Assembly: GCA_017427415.1 (NCBI GenBank)
Contig: JAFRSU010000016.1
Span: 56,156-120,155, forward strand
Direction of reading: 5' to 3'
Source: Lachnospiraceae bacterium
Lineage (GTDB): Bacteria; Bacillota; Clostridia; Lachnospirales; Lachnospiraceae
Length of the DNA stretch: 64,000 nt
The notes below the pieces were generated by a model, which made no database searches, had not been told where the DNA came from, and saw only the letters and a program-made list of their open reading frames with translations. Below, piece by piece: positions 55,076 through 63,942 of this stretch. Every line of letters begins with the position of its first letter. The first letter of the stretch is position 1. Position numbers and translations under genes: made by a program.

Positions 55076-57073
55076 ATGATCTATTATGTAAATATCAATG
55101 CCGGAAAAGACGGCAACGGCTCAAAAGAAATGCCCTTCCGTCATATAAATGATGCGGCAAAGATTGCAAGACCCGGGGATGAAGTTGTAGTAGCACCCGG
55201 TATCTACAGGGAATATGTAAATCCTGTAAACGGAGGCACTGCGGAAAAGAGGATAACATACCGTTCGGAGAAGCCCTTAGGTGCTATTATCACAGGTGCT
55301 GAGGAACTGAAGGCCTGGAAAAAATACAAGGGCGATGTATGGAAGGCAGAAGTAGATAACGGAGTATTCGGAGCATACAACCCTTATACCACATTTGTAT
55401 GCGGTGACTGGTATTTCGCACCTACCGTAAGGCATACAGGCGCCGTATTCATCAACGACCTTATGATGTACGAGACCGTGACACTTGCAGAATGCGTAGC
55501 CGGCAAGCCTGACCCCTGTGCATATAATCAGGAAGAGTCCGAATATAAATGGTTCACTGAGCAAAAGGATGGAAAGACCATACTTTATGCTAATTTTAAG
55601 GGGATGGACCCCACCAAGGAAAAGGTTGAGATCAGCGTAAGAAGAAATATATTTATGCCCGACAAGCCCGGAAGAGGATATATCACCGTATCCGGATTTG
55701 TTATCACAAAGGGAGCTACCACATGGGCACCTCCCGCTGCTTACCAGGACGGTCTTATCGGACCTCACTGGAGCAAGGGATGGATCATTGAGGACTGTGA
55801 AGTATCTAACAGCCGCTGCTGCGGTATTTCTTTAGGAAAATACCGTGATCCCGAAAATGACATGTATTTCTACACAAAGCATGTAAAAAGCCCTACCCAG
55901 ATGGAAAGAGATGCCGTATGCCGCGGCCAGTTCCACGGATGGCTTAAGGAGCGTGTGGGAAGTCATATCATCCGCAGATGCCATGTTCATCACTGTGAGC
56001 AGACAGGTATCGTAGGACGTATGGGTGCTGTTTTCTCGACCATCGAAGACTGCCATATCCATCATGTATGTAATTCCCAGCAGTTAGGCGGTGCTGAGAC
56101 CGCAGGTATCAAGCTTCACGCAGCTATAGACGTTACCATCAGAAGAAACTACATCCACAACTGTATCATGGGTGTATGGCTTGACTGGGAGGCACAGGGT
56201 GCGCGTATCACACAGAACCTCATGCATGACAACTTCCGTCCCGAGGGCAGGACTCCCGCACAGGGTGCTATGTTCTCGAACGATATCTTCATCGAAGTAG
56301 GACACGGTCCCACACTTATCGACAACAACGTGCTGCTTTCCAAGGTATCCGTTGTTATCCCCAGCGAAGGCATCGCATGCGTACATAATCTCATGCTCGG
56401 TTCATTTGCGCTTATCAACTCAGGTGTTGACAGCATCGTAAACGGACAGCGTGAGCCCAGATACACCCCTTATCATATCCGTCACAGGACAGAGGTGGCA
56501 GGTTTTATGACCATACTTCACGGTGATGACAGGATATATAACAATATCTTCGTACAGAATTATCCCGTTACCGACAAGAAAAAAACACCTAAGGATAATG
56601 ATTACGAAGTAGTTGGTACCTCCTGCTTCGATATATTCCCTTCATATGATGAGTGGATCGCACAGTTTGATATGGACAAGGAACCTAATATGGGTAAACT
56701 GGCTCCCGCTCACTTCGGTCATCTGCCTGTATGGGTAAAGGGCAATGCTTACTTTAACGGTGCCGCTGTAGGAAAACATGAGACCGAAGGCTTTGAGAAT
56801 AAGAAGAATAAGGTAAGCGTTAAACTTGTAGAGAAAAACGGCAAGATCGGTATAAAGACAAATCTTTATCCGCTGCTTAAAGACTTTAAAGATGGTATCA
56901 TCACAAGTGACATCTTAGGATGTGCATTTGAGCCGGAGCAGAGATTTGAGAATCCCGACGGAACAGCTATCACATTTGACAGTGATTTCTTAGGAAACCA
57001 CAGGGGACTTTCTACCATACCCGGACCGTTTGCTGACGCAGCAGCAGCTGAAAACGTACTTTGGAATAAATAA
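55076..57073 (+). CDS. Beta-xylosidase of family GH120 (right-handed beta-helix)
   Basis: 665 residues. A DUF1565-like start (YYVNINAGKDGNGSKEMPFR) leads into a parallel beta-helix. The blocks NPYTTFVCGDWYF, TTWAPPAAYQDGLIGPHWSK, GSHIIRRC, AGIKLHAAIDV and MGVWLDWEAQGARITQNL match what I recall of the Thermoanaerobacterium XylC GH120 xylosidase. By that comparison D370 (WLDWEAQG) is the nucleophile and E407 (DIFIEVGHGP) the acid/base. There is no signal peptide, so it would release xylose from xylo-oligosaccharides in the cytoplasm, next in line after GH67. It might otherwise be annotated only as a beta-helix protein. GGAGG precedes the ATG. Confidence 0.88.
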   Translation: MIYYVNINAGKDGNGSKEMPFRHINDAAKIARPGDEVVVAPGIYREYVNPVNGGTAEKRITYRSEKPLGAIITGAEELKAWKKYKGDVWKAEVDNGVFGAYNPYTTFVCGDWYFAPTVRHTGAVFINDLMMYETVTLAECVAGKPDPCAYNQEESEYKWFTEQKDGKTILYANFKGMDPTKEKVEISVRRNIFMPDKPGRGYITVSGFVITKGATTWAPPAAYQDGLIGPHWSKGWIIEDCEVSNSRCCGISLGKYRDPENDMYFYTKHVKSPTQMERDAVCRGQFHGWLKERVGSHIIRRCHVHHCEQTGIVGRMGAVFSTIEDCHIHHVCNSQQLGGAETAGIKLHAAIDVTIRRNYIHNCIMGVWLDWEAQGARITQNLMHDNFRPEGRTPAQGAMFSNDIFIEVGHGPTLIDNNVLLSKVSVVIPSEGIACVHNLMLGSFALINSGVDSIVNGQREPRYTPYHIRHRTEVAGFMTILHGDDRIYNNIFVQNYPVTDKKKTPKDNDYEVVGTSCFDIFPSYDEWIAQFDMDKEPNMGKLAPAHFGHLPVWVKGNAYFNGAAVGKHETEGFENKKNKVSVKLVEKNGKIGIKTNLYPLLKDFKDGIITSDILGCAFEPEQRFENPDGTAITFDSDFLGNHRGLSTIPGPFADAAAAENVLWNK

Positions 57074-57087
57074 TTAAAAATATTTAC

Positions 57088-57150
57088 AGGGGTCAGGTAC
57101 CGTTAAAATTTTATTAACCGCTTAATAGAATTTTAATGGTACCTGACTCC
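57088..57150. repeat. GGGGTCAGGTACC repeat (REP-like), copy 6, spaced inverted pair
   Basis: Left arm AGGGGTCAGGTACCGTTAAA and right arm TTTAATGGTACCTGACTCC enclose AT-rich bases that themselves pair (AAAATTTTATTAA / AATAGAATTTT, imperfect). It lies directly after the GH120 stop. Confidence 0.88.
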
Positions 57151-57277
57151 ATATTTATTTATTGATAAATGTCTATCCTGTGGTATAATATTAAAGGATA
57201 TTTTTCACTTGGTTTTCATCGGTACCGCTGCAGGCACGACACCGATGTGTAAGCACGCCTGCTGCATGATACATATT

Positions 57278-57748
57278 ATGAGAGTTCTGATCATAAGTGA
57301 TTCACATGGGAAAACGGAAAATATAGAGTATTTAAAAGGGAAAGTCGGTAAGATAGATCTGGTCCTGCACTGCGGGGACGGGATATCTGACATAGATTAC
57401 ATCGGAGATATTTTTAAATGCAAAGCGGTCGGAGTATCGGGAAACTGCGATATGTTTTCAAGGGAACCGTCGATGGTCAACCTTAACATAGAAGGGAACC
57501 TGGTCCATATAGAGCACGGGCACAGATTGCAGTTCCGAAGTGATGTGGATCTGATCTCGTTTGCAAAGGATAACGGTTATGATGTGGTGCTGTTCGGACA
57601 TACCCATGTGCAGAAGCTCCTTAATAAAGACGGCGTATGGGTGGTTAATCCCGGGAGCATATCAAGACCAAGGGACGGATATCCTTCGTATTGCATTTTG
57701 GAAGCAGAAGGACGCGGAAAGCTTGACTTTAAACTATTAAGATTATAA
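57278..57748 (+). CDS. YfcE/MJ0936-type metallophosphoesterase
   Basis: 156 residues from the ATG at 57278. LIISDSHG, LHCGDG, GVSGNCD, EHGHR and FGHTH supply the complete di-metal site of the YfcE phosphodiesterase family; NPGSISRPRDGYPSY is the C-terminal signature. It probably hydrolyses small phosphodiesters in the cytoplasm. An earlier in-frame start would add 23 Cys- and Thr-rich residues not seen in the family, but no strong ribosome-binding site precedes either, so the start is less sure. Confidence 0.9.
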   Translation: MRVLIISDSHGKTENIEYLKGKVGKIDLVLHCGDGISDIDYIGDIFKCKAVGVSGNCDMFSREPSMVNLNIEGNLVHIEHGHRLQFRSDVDLISFAKDNGYDVVLFGHTHVQKLLNKDGVWVVNPGSISRPRDGYPSYCILEAEGRGKLDFKLLRL

Positions 57749-57816
57749 CGGTAAAATGCAGAACGCGTTTTTGAGGTGACATTGATCAAAACAGACCGAA
57801 AAAGGAGGAAGGGAAC

Positions 57817-58158
57817 ATGCCGTTTATAGATTCGAAAATAACAGTGGCTGTGGATGCAGCAAAGAAGGAAGAGTTAAAAGCTGAGCTCGGAAAGCTCATG
57901 GCTACGCTTCATAAAAGCGAATCTTACCTTATGGTGGGTATAGAGGATAAGTATGACCTGTGGCTTGGGGGAAAGAAGCTTGAGAAAGGTGCTTATGTGT
58001 CCGTGAGCCTATACGGCAATGCGCCCTCTAAGGATTTTTCAACCATGACGGGGCAGATATGTGATGTATATTCAAAACTTCTCGGTATCCCCGGGAATGC
58101 GATATATGTAACCTATCATCCTGTAAATGACTGGGGCTGGAACGGAAGCAATTTTTGA
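57817..58158 (+). CDS. MIF-like tautomerase (macrophage migration inhibitory factor family)
   Basis: 113 residues. The protein starts Met-Pro, giving the catalytic Pro after Met removal. SESYLMVGIEDKYDLWLGG and the C-terminal NDWGWNGSNF closely follow the eukaryotic MIF pattern (NWGWNGSTF), and length is the same (about 114). A phenylpyruvate/dopachrome-type tautomerase activity is expected. MIF homologues are uncommon but known in gut Clostridia. AAAGGAGG precedes the ATG. Its TGA overlaps the ATG of the helicase gene (TGATG). Confidence 0.9.
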   Translation: MPFIDSKITVAVDAAKKEELKAELGKLMATLHKSESYLMVGIEDKYDLWLGGKKLEKGAYVSVSLYGNAPSKDFSTMTGQICDVYSKLLGIPGNAIYVTYHPVNDWGWNGSNF

Positions 58159-60845
58159 TGGAATCTGACGGAATCAATAAAAATATAACGGTACCCGAGC
58201 CTATATCGATATCGGTGAGGGAGCTGGTGGAGTTTGCAGAGCGGAGCGGCGACATAGATAACCGGACAGCACGCACTGACCCTGATGCTATGCAGGAGGG
58301 AGCACGGCTTCACCGTAAGATCCAGAAGGAGCAGGGAAGCGGGTACAGTTCTGAGGTGACATTAAAGTTTGATGCTCACGAAGAATATGATGGCGAAAAG
58401 ATGGTTTTTTCCATCGAAGGAAGAGCCGACGGACTTTTTATCGAGACTTGGGCAGATGCGGTGAACAGACAGGGGAAGGCTGCAGTAGTCCTAAAAGCAC
58501 CCGCACCCGGAGAAAACACTGCGCTTACCTTCGTGACTGAGGAGGACGGAAACATAAAGCTTGCCTCGGAAACCGAAAATTCGGAAATCACCTTTATAGA
58601 TGAGATAAAAACTACATATAAAAAAGTGGAAAACATGGATGAGCCCGTCAAAGTGCACCTGTCTCAGGCAAAATGCTATGCTTACATCTATGCTGAGCAG
58701 AACGGACTTGACATGGCCGGTGTCAGGATGAGCTATGCAAACCTTGAAAGTGAGGATAAGAGGTTTTTCTATTATCATTATACATTCGAGGAGCTTGAAA
58801 GCTGGTTTAAATCCATCACCCATGAGTATGCCAAGTGGATAGCCTGGCAGATGAAGTGGCAGCGAAAACGAAATGCGAGCATAAAAAATGCTGTATTCCC
58901 GTTCAGTTACCGTGAAGGACAGAAGGACTTGGCAGCAGGAGTATACAGGACGATACTCCGTAAGAAGAAGCTTTTTTTGGAGGCCCCTACGGGAGTCGGG
59001 AAGACCATATCAACCGTATTCCCTGCGGTAAAGGCCATGGGAGAAGGGCTTACCTCAAAGCTTTTCTACGGTACCGCCAAGACTATAGCAAGGACTGTAG
59101 CCGAGGAAGCATTTTCGGTGCTCATGGACAGGGGACTCGAGTTTAAGGCAGTCACCATAACCGCCAAGGAAAAGATATGTGTGCTCGAGAAACCGGCATG
59201 CAATCCGGATGAATGTCCGAGAGCCAAGGGACATTTTGACAGGGTAAACGACTGCGTATACGATATGTTAAATAACGAAGGCAGGATAACGAGGGATCTG
59301 ATCCTTTCCTATGCGGAAAAGTATAACGTCTGTCCTTTCGAGATGTGTCTGGATGTGACTACATGGGCAGATGCGGTGATATGTGACTACAACTACCTGT
59401 TCGATCCGAATGTGTATCTAAGACGTTTTTTTGCGGACGGGCCCGAAAGGGATTATGTTTTTTTGGTGGATGAAGCCCATAACCTTGTGGAGCGTGCCAG
59501 GGAAATGTACAGTGCAAGACTTAAAAAAGAGGATTTCCTGGCCGTCAAAAAAATGGTGGGAACAGCGGATTACAACCATAAACGTTTGTCCGGAGCACTT
59601 GAAAAGTGCAATAAAACCATCTTGGAGATCAAACGTCAATGCGACGATTTTACCGTATGGGAAGATGTGGACATGCTGTATGATACGTGCCTTAAGTTTA
59701 TGGGAACATATGAGGCGCTTCCGATGGATTTCAGGGTGGAGGATCCGGAGATATTGTCCGAGCTGTATCTTAACGTCCGGCATTTTGTGAACATGCATGA
59801 ACGTATGGATGGGGATTACAGTATATATTCCGATTATTCTCCGGATGGAAGCTTCAATGTGACGCTATGCTGCATGGACCCTTCAAAGGCATTAAAGGAA
59901 TGTCTGAAAAAAGGCAGGAGTGCTATATTTTTCTCGGCCACGCTTATCCCGGTAAAGTATTATATCAGTCAGCTTGGCGGAGAGGTTGCAGAGGATTATG
60001 CGGTATACGCACCGTCACCGTTTGATAAGGACAACAGGCTCATAATGGTGGCAAGGGATGTAAGTACGAAATATACCAGACGCGGTAAGGATGAGTACGG
60101 AAAAATAGCTGCTTATATCAGGAGCTTTATAAGTGCGAAAACAGGTAATTACATGGTATTTTTCTCATCTTATAAGATGATGCTGGATGTAGCGGAAGAG
60201 TACAGATCGCTTTTCGGATCAGAGACTGTTGAGGTACAGATGCGGTCCGGGCAAAATACAGATGTCGAAAAAGATAAAGCATCTGATTCTAATGGTTCGG
60301 ATGAAGAATCCGAGACCGGCAGGAGCGCTTACAAAGATGAAAACAGGCTTCAGGTTAAGCTTACTCCCGGAAAAACGAATCTTCTTCTGCAGCTTCAGGG
60401 AATGAAGGAGCAGGAAAAGGAAGCATTCCTTAAGGCTTTTGACGTGGCAAACGAAGGCACCTTAGTCGGCTTCTGCGTTATGGGCGGCATATTCGGAGAA
60501 GGCATAGATTTAAGAGCCGAGAGGCTTATCGGTGCCGTGATAGTGGGTACAGGATTGCCTCAGGTATGTAACGAGCGGGAGCTTTTCCGGAATTATTTTG
60601 ACGGGATAAACGGAAACGGATTTGAATATGCGTATCTGTATAACGGTATGAACAAGGTACTTCAGTCTGCAGGGCGTGTGATCAGGACCTCCGATGACAG
60701 GGGTGCGATACTTCTCCTTGACGAAAGGTTTGCCGCGGAACAATACAGAAGCCTGTTTCCGCAGGAATGGTACCCGTATATGTATGTGGACCTGAAAAGT
60801 GTCGGAGATATCCTGAAGCATTTTTGGAACGGCGTTTTGACATGA
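58158..60845 (+). CDS. Cas4/RecB-like nuclease fused to an XPD/DinG-type DNA helicase
   Basis: 895 residues. The first 180 look like a PD-(D/E)xK nuclease: GARLHRKIQ (H52), EGRADG (D91), IDEIKTT (E149-x-K151) and QAKCYAYIY (Q170-xxx-Y174). The helicase has Walker A EAPTGVGKT (275-283), an iron-sulphur domain with C341, C348, C353 and C392, DEAH at 437-440, FFSATLIPVKYY and a C-terminal Q-x-x-GRVIR box (LQSAGRVIRT). Such superfamily 2 helicases unwind 5'-to-3'. The role is likely DNA repair or R-loop/flap processing. A charged low-complexity insert (about 697-720) interrupts the second motor domain. It starts at the ATG that overlaps the MIF stop. Confidence 0.88.
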   Translation: MESDGINKNITVPEPISISVRELVEFAERSGDIDNRTARTDPDAMQEGARLHRKIQKEQGSGYSSEVTLKFDAHEEYDGEKMVFSIEGRADGLFIETWADAVNRQGKAAVVLKAPAPGENTALTFVTEEDGNIKLASETENSEITFIDEIKTTYKKVENMDEPVKVHLSQAKCYAYIYAEQNGLDMAGVRMSYANLESEDKRFFYYHYTFEELESWFKSITHEYAKWIAWQMKWQRKRNASIKNAVFPFSYREGQKDLAAGVYRTILRKKKLFLEAPTGVGKTISTVFPAVKAMGEGLTSKLFYGTAKTIARTVAEEAFSVLMDRGLEFKAVTITAKEKICVLEKPACNPDECPRAKGHFDRVNDCVYDMLNNEGRITRDLILSYAEKYNVCPFEMCLDVTTWADAVICDYNYLFDPNVYLRRFFADGPERDYVFLVDEAHNLVERAREMYSARLKKEDFLAVKKMVGTADYNHKRLSGALEKCNKTILEIKRQCDDFTVWEDVDMLYDTCLKFMGTYEALPMDFRVEDPEILSELYLNVRHFVNMHERMDGDYSIYSDYSPDGSFNVTLCCMDPSKALKECLKKGRSAIFFSATLIPVKYYISQLGGEVAEDYAVYAPSPFDKDNRLIMVARDVSTKYTRRGKDEYGKIAAYIRSFISAKTGNYMVFFSSYKMMLDVAEEYRSLFGSETVEVQMRSGQNTDVEKDKASDSNGSDEESETGRSAYKDENRLQVKLTPGKTNLLLQLQGMKEQEKEAFLKAFDVANEGTLVGFCVMGGIFGEGIDLRAERLIGAVIVGTGLPQVCNERELFRNYFDGINGNGFEYAYLYNGMNKVLQSAGRVIRTSDDRGAILLLDERFAAEQYRSLFPQEWYPYMYVDLKSVGDILKHFWNGVLT

Positions 60846-60898
60846 AAATAATAAAAAAATATTATGGAATTCTTGGCATAAGCGAAGAATCAAAATAA
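60842..60898 (+). pseudogene. Tiny J-domain-start-like frame, probably a gene remnant
   Basis: Eighteen codons from an ATG overlapping the helicase stop, reading MKIIKKYYGILGISEESK. This looks like the first helix of a DnaJ J-domain (YYxILGIxxxAS), cut off by a TAA just before thioredoxin. It may be a remnant or chance. Confidence 0.3.
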
Positions 60899-60910
60899 AG
60901 GAGGTATATT

Positions 60911-61216
60911 ATGGCAGTTATCAATGTAACAAAGGAAAATTATGAAGAGATCAAAAACAGCGGGAAGACCGTTTTGCTTGATTTTTATGCAGACTGGTGC
61001 GGTCCCTGCAAGATGGTATCCCCCATTGTCGACCAGATATCCGAGGAGCATCCGGAATACCTGGTAGGTAAGATAAATGTTGATGATGAGGATGAATTAT
61101 CCGAAAGCTTCGGCGTTATGAGCATCCCTACCCTTGTGGTACTTAAGGGCGGAGAGATCGCTGAAAAATCCGTAGGATTCACTCCTAAGGAGAAGATACT
61201 TGAGCTTCTTAAGTGA
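60911..61216 (+). CDS. trxA: Thioredoxin
   Basis: 101 residues. The active-site WCGPC (C30, C33) lies in LLDFYADWCGPCKM, and the cis-Pro is in SIPTLVVLKGGE. It is a small cytoplasmic disulphide reductase that would be kept reduced by TrxB, encoded at 29953. AAAGGAGG precedes the start. Confidence 0.97.
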   Translation: MAVINVTKENYEEIKNSGKTVLLDFYADWCGPCKMVSPIVDQISEEHPEYLVGKINVDDEDELSESFGVMSIPTLVVLKGGEIAEKSVGFTPKEKILELLK

Positions 61217-61270
61217 GCTAGAGAGGTATAATATAACGACATGGAATAATCTGTCAGTCACGGGGTTTAT

Positions 61271-63064
61271 ATGAATAAGAAGGTGTTGATCGGACTTGCC
61301 GCAGTGATCATAATAGGATTACTCGCGGCAGCAGGTATAATCATTTATGATAAGATAGCGGAAAAATACCGCGAAAGTGATGTAAAGACCGAACTTTCGG
61401 CATACTATAACGTTCCGGAAGGGGAGGCTATGCTCATTTTTGATGAAAAAGTATATGATAAGAACGCCGTATACGAAAACGGGGAGTATTATCTGGACTT
61501 TTCTACGGTAGCTGAAAGGTATTCGACGCTTTTTATGTGGAATCCTGAAGAAAACAGGCTGTATTATACTACAGCCTCGAGGGCTTACATTTTTACTCCC
61601 GGAGAAAAGGGGATGATAGTAAATGACAGCCCGGTGGAAAATGAAATCCCGCTTATTGTCGAAAAGAACGGCGTGATCTATGTATCCATGTCATTCCTTA
61701 CTACCTGCAGTTCCATTACATACCGGACATACCATGAGCCGGAACGCGTGCTTGTGACCTACAGCACTGACGAATATTTATGTGCTGCTGTTAAGGAAGA
61801 GACCAGTATACGTGTGGACAAAGACATAAAAGCAAATTATCTGGAAAAACTTCCCGTGGGCTCTAAGGTCAGGGTTATCGATGGCGGCGGCATCCAGGAA
61901 AACGGATTTATCAAGGTAATGAGTGAGGACGGTGTCAGAGGATATATACTGGAGGAAAAGCTTGACTGGGCAAACAGATTCAGTGAGGCACCTTCATTTA
62001 ATCCTTATGAGGCTGAAAAGTATAAGCATATAAAGAGTGACGACAAGATATATATGATCTGGCAGCTTGTATACAGCAAGGGACATATTCAGGAAATGCA
62101 GAGCTGTCTTGATAAAAATCCTGAGATAAACGTAGTATCGCCTACCTGGTTTTTTATGTCGGGACCAAACGGAGAGATGATATCCTACGGTGACAGCGAG
62201 TATGTAGCGGCTGCACATGAAAGAGGAGTAAAGGTCTGGGCAGTTTTAAAGAATGATGATATAGAGGGTTCTTTTGAGCATAATGCCGACTGTTATAAGG
62301 TATTGTCAAAATACGACTCGAGGAAAAAACTGATAAACAATCTGATCGATGCCGTATCGGAATGCGGAGCTGACGGTATAAATATCGATATAGAGACTAC
62401 AAATGTCGATACCGGTGTATTTTTCATCCAGTTTTTGAGAGAATTGTACCTCAAATGCAGTGAAAAAGGTATAGTGATATCCGTAGATAACTATATACCT
62501 GAAAGCAACAATGCATATTACAATATCCCCGAGCAGTCCAAGGTAGCGGATTATGTCGTGATAATGGGCTATGATGAGCACTATAAGGGTTCGGATGCAG
62601 GGTCTGTAGCCTCTCTTTCGTGGTTTACATACGCAGCCGACCTCTCATTAAAAAAGTGTCCGGCAGAGCAGCTGATAATGGGCGTTCCTTTCTATACCAG
62701 ACTGTGGCATGAAGTGGCCGACGGAGATAATGTAAAGACCTACTCCGACAGTATGGACCTGAACGCACAGGATAAGTTCCTGAAAGAGCTTAAAGAAGAG
62801 CCTGAATGGCTTGAGGATGCGGGACAGTATTATTATGAATATGAAAAGGACGGAGATACATATAAGCTTTGGGCGGAGGAGAAAAAATCACTGACGCTTA
62901 AAGCCATGGTCATCGGAGAAAAGAATTTCGCCGGAGCTGCTGCATGGGAAATGAGCGGCGGGACCGAGGGCCTGTGGAGTGCCATAAAGAGTGCTGTCGA
63001 GGGTGATCTGTCGGCACTGCTGGAAGATAATGCCACCCCGCAGGAGACCGGAGAAGCCGGCTGA
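61271..63064 (+). CDS. Membrane-anchored GH18-type glycosidase with SH3-like domain
   Basis: 597 residues. One N-terminal membrane segment (about 5-26). Residues about 40-165 hold a copper-amine-oxidase-N/stalk-like region; about 172-235 an SH3-like domain (SIRVDKDIKANYLEKLPVGS). From about 255 comes a GH18 barrel with GADGINIDIETTN; the catalytic Glu is E375 in DGINIDIE, as in SleL/YaaH-type enzymes. It probably cuts or binds peptidoglycan or another N-acetylglucosamine polymer outside the cell. It stands 54 bases after trxA, but functions differ. Confidence 0.88.
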   Translation: MNKKVLIGLAAVIIIGLLAAAGIIIYDKIAEKYRESDVKTELSAYYNVPEGEAMLIFDEKVYDKNAVYENGEYYLDFSTVAERYSTLFMWNPEENRLYYTTASRAYIFTPGEKGMIVNDSPVENEIPLIVEKNGVIYVSMSFLTTCSSITYRTYHEPERVLVTYSTDEYLCAAVKEETSIRVDKDIKANYLEKLPVGSKVRVIDGGGIQENGFIKVMSEDGVRGYILEEKLDWANRFSEAPSFNPYEAEKYKHIKSDDKIYMIWQLVYSKGHIQEMQSCLDKNPEINVVSPTWFFMSGPNGEMISYGDSEYVAAAHERGVKVWAVLKNDDIEGSFEHNADCYKVLSKYDSRKKLINNLIDAVSECGADGINIDIETTNVDTGVFFIQFLRELYLKCSEKGIVISVDNYIPESNNAYYNIPEQSKVADYVVIMGYDEHYKGSDAGSVASLSWFTYAADLSLKKCPAEQLIMGVPFYTRLWHEVADGDNVKTYSDSMDLNAQDKFLKELKEEPEWLEDAGQYYYEYEKDGDTYKLWAEEKKSLTLKAMVIGEKNFAGAAAWEMSGGTEGLWSAIKSAVEGDLSALLEDNATPQETGEAG

Positions 63065-63081
63065 GATGACAGCCGCCGGTA

Positions 63082-63116
63082 TTTGTCATTCTGAGGGCGA
63101 AGCCCGAAGAATCATA
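63082..63116 (+). repeat. GTCATTCTGAGGGCGAAGCCCGAAGAATC dispersed repeat
   Basis: TTGTCATTCTGAGGGCG to CGAAGAATCAT, single arm with a small GGGC/GCCC hairpin, same family as 10381-10503 and 27046-27110. It lies between the GH18 and mscS genes. Confidence 0.75.
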
Positions 63117-63138
63117 TTTAGAAATACAGGAGGGTAAC

Positions 63139-63942
63139 ATGAATACAATACTTGAGTATCTGAAACAACTTGGAACAGATGTGGGACTTAAGATAATCTT
63201 TGGTCTCCTGGTTTTATTCATTGGCTTTAAGGTGGCCAAATGGGTAGTTAAGCTGGTATCCAAGGGCAGGGCATTTTCAAAGCTTGACATGAGCGTACAG
63301 AGCTTTCTCTTAAGCTTTATAAAGATTATCCTTTATGCTCTCGTGATCGCGAGTGCGGCTATAATCTGGGGCATCCCGACTACATCGTTCCTTACGATAT
63401 TTACATCTGCCGGTGTAGCAATAGGTCTTGCACTCCAGGGAGCATTGTCGAATTTCGCAGGCGGACTGATGATACTGATATTTAAACCCTTCAGAGTCGG
63501 CGACTTTATAGAAAACGGTGCTGTGATGGGTACGGTAAAAGAAATAACCATCATATACACGATACTTCATACTGTGGACAATAAAGTGGTCACCATACCT
63601 AACGGTACTCTGACAAACTCGAATGTCATCAATTATTCAACTCTTCCCGAGAGACGTGTTGATATCAAGTTCAGTGCAGGATATAATGATGACATCGACA
63701 AGGTCAAGAGTGTGCTTATGAGTGTGGCTGAGTCCCATGAGAAGGTGCTTAAGGATCCCGCTCCCTTTATAAGGCTTACCGCACAGGCTGCAAGCTCACT
63801 GGATTATACCTTTAGAGTTTGGGTTAAGGGTGCTGATTACTGGGAAGTGTACTTCGATATGATGGAGCGTGTTAAGAAGGCGTTTGATGAAAACGGTATC
63901 TGCATACCCTTCCAGCAGGTGGATGTACATATGGATAAGTGA
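63139..63942 (+). CDS. mscS: MscS family mechanosensitive channel
   Basis: 267 residues, close to E. coli MscS. Three membrane segments; the third has the Gly/Ala-rich pore helix GVAIGLALQGALSNFAGGLM. The beta-domain motif FKPFRVGDFIENGAVMG and VTIPNGTLTNSNVINYS follow. It opens under membrane tension to release solutes during osmotic downshock. AGGAGGG precedes the start. The window ends 58 bases after it without a visible terminator. Confidence 0.95.
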   Translation: MNTILEYLKQLGTDVGLKIIFGLLVLFIGFKVAKWVVKLVSKGRAFSKLDMSVQSFLLSFIKIILYALVIASAAIIWGIPTTSFLTIFTSAGVAIGLALQGALSNFAGGLMILIFKPFRVGDFIENGAVMGTVKEITIIYTILHTVDNKVVTIPNGTLTNSNVINYSTLPERRVDIKFSAGYNDDIDKVKSVLMSVAESHEKVLKDPAPFIRLTAQAASSLDYTFRVWVKGADYWEVYFDMMERVKKAFDENGICIPFQQVDVHMDK

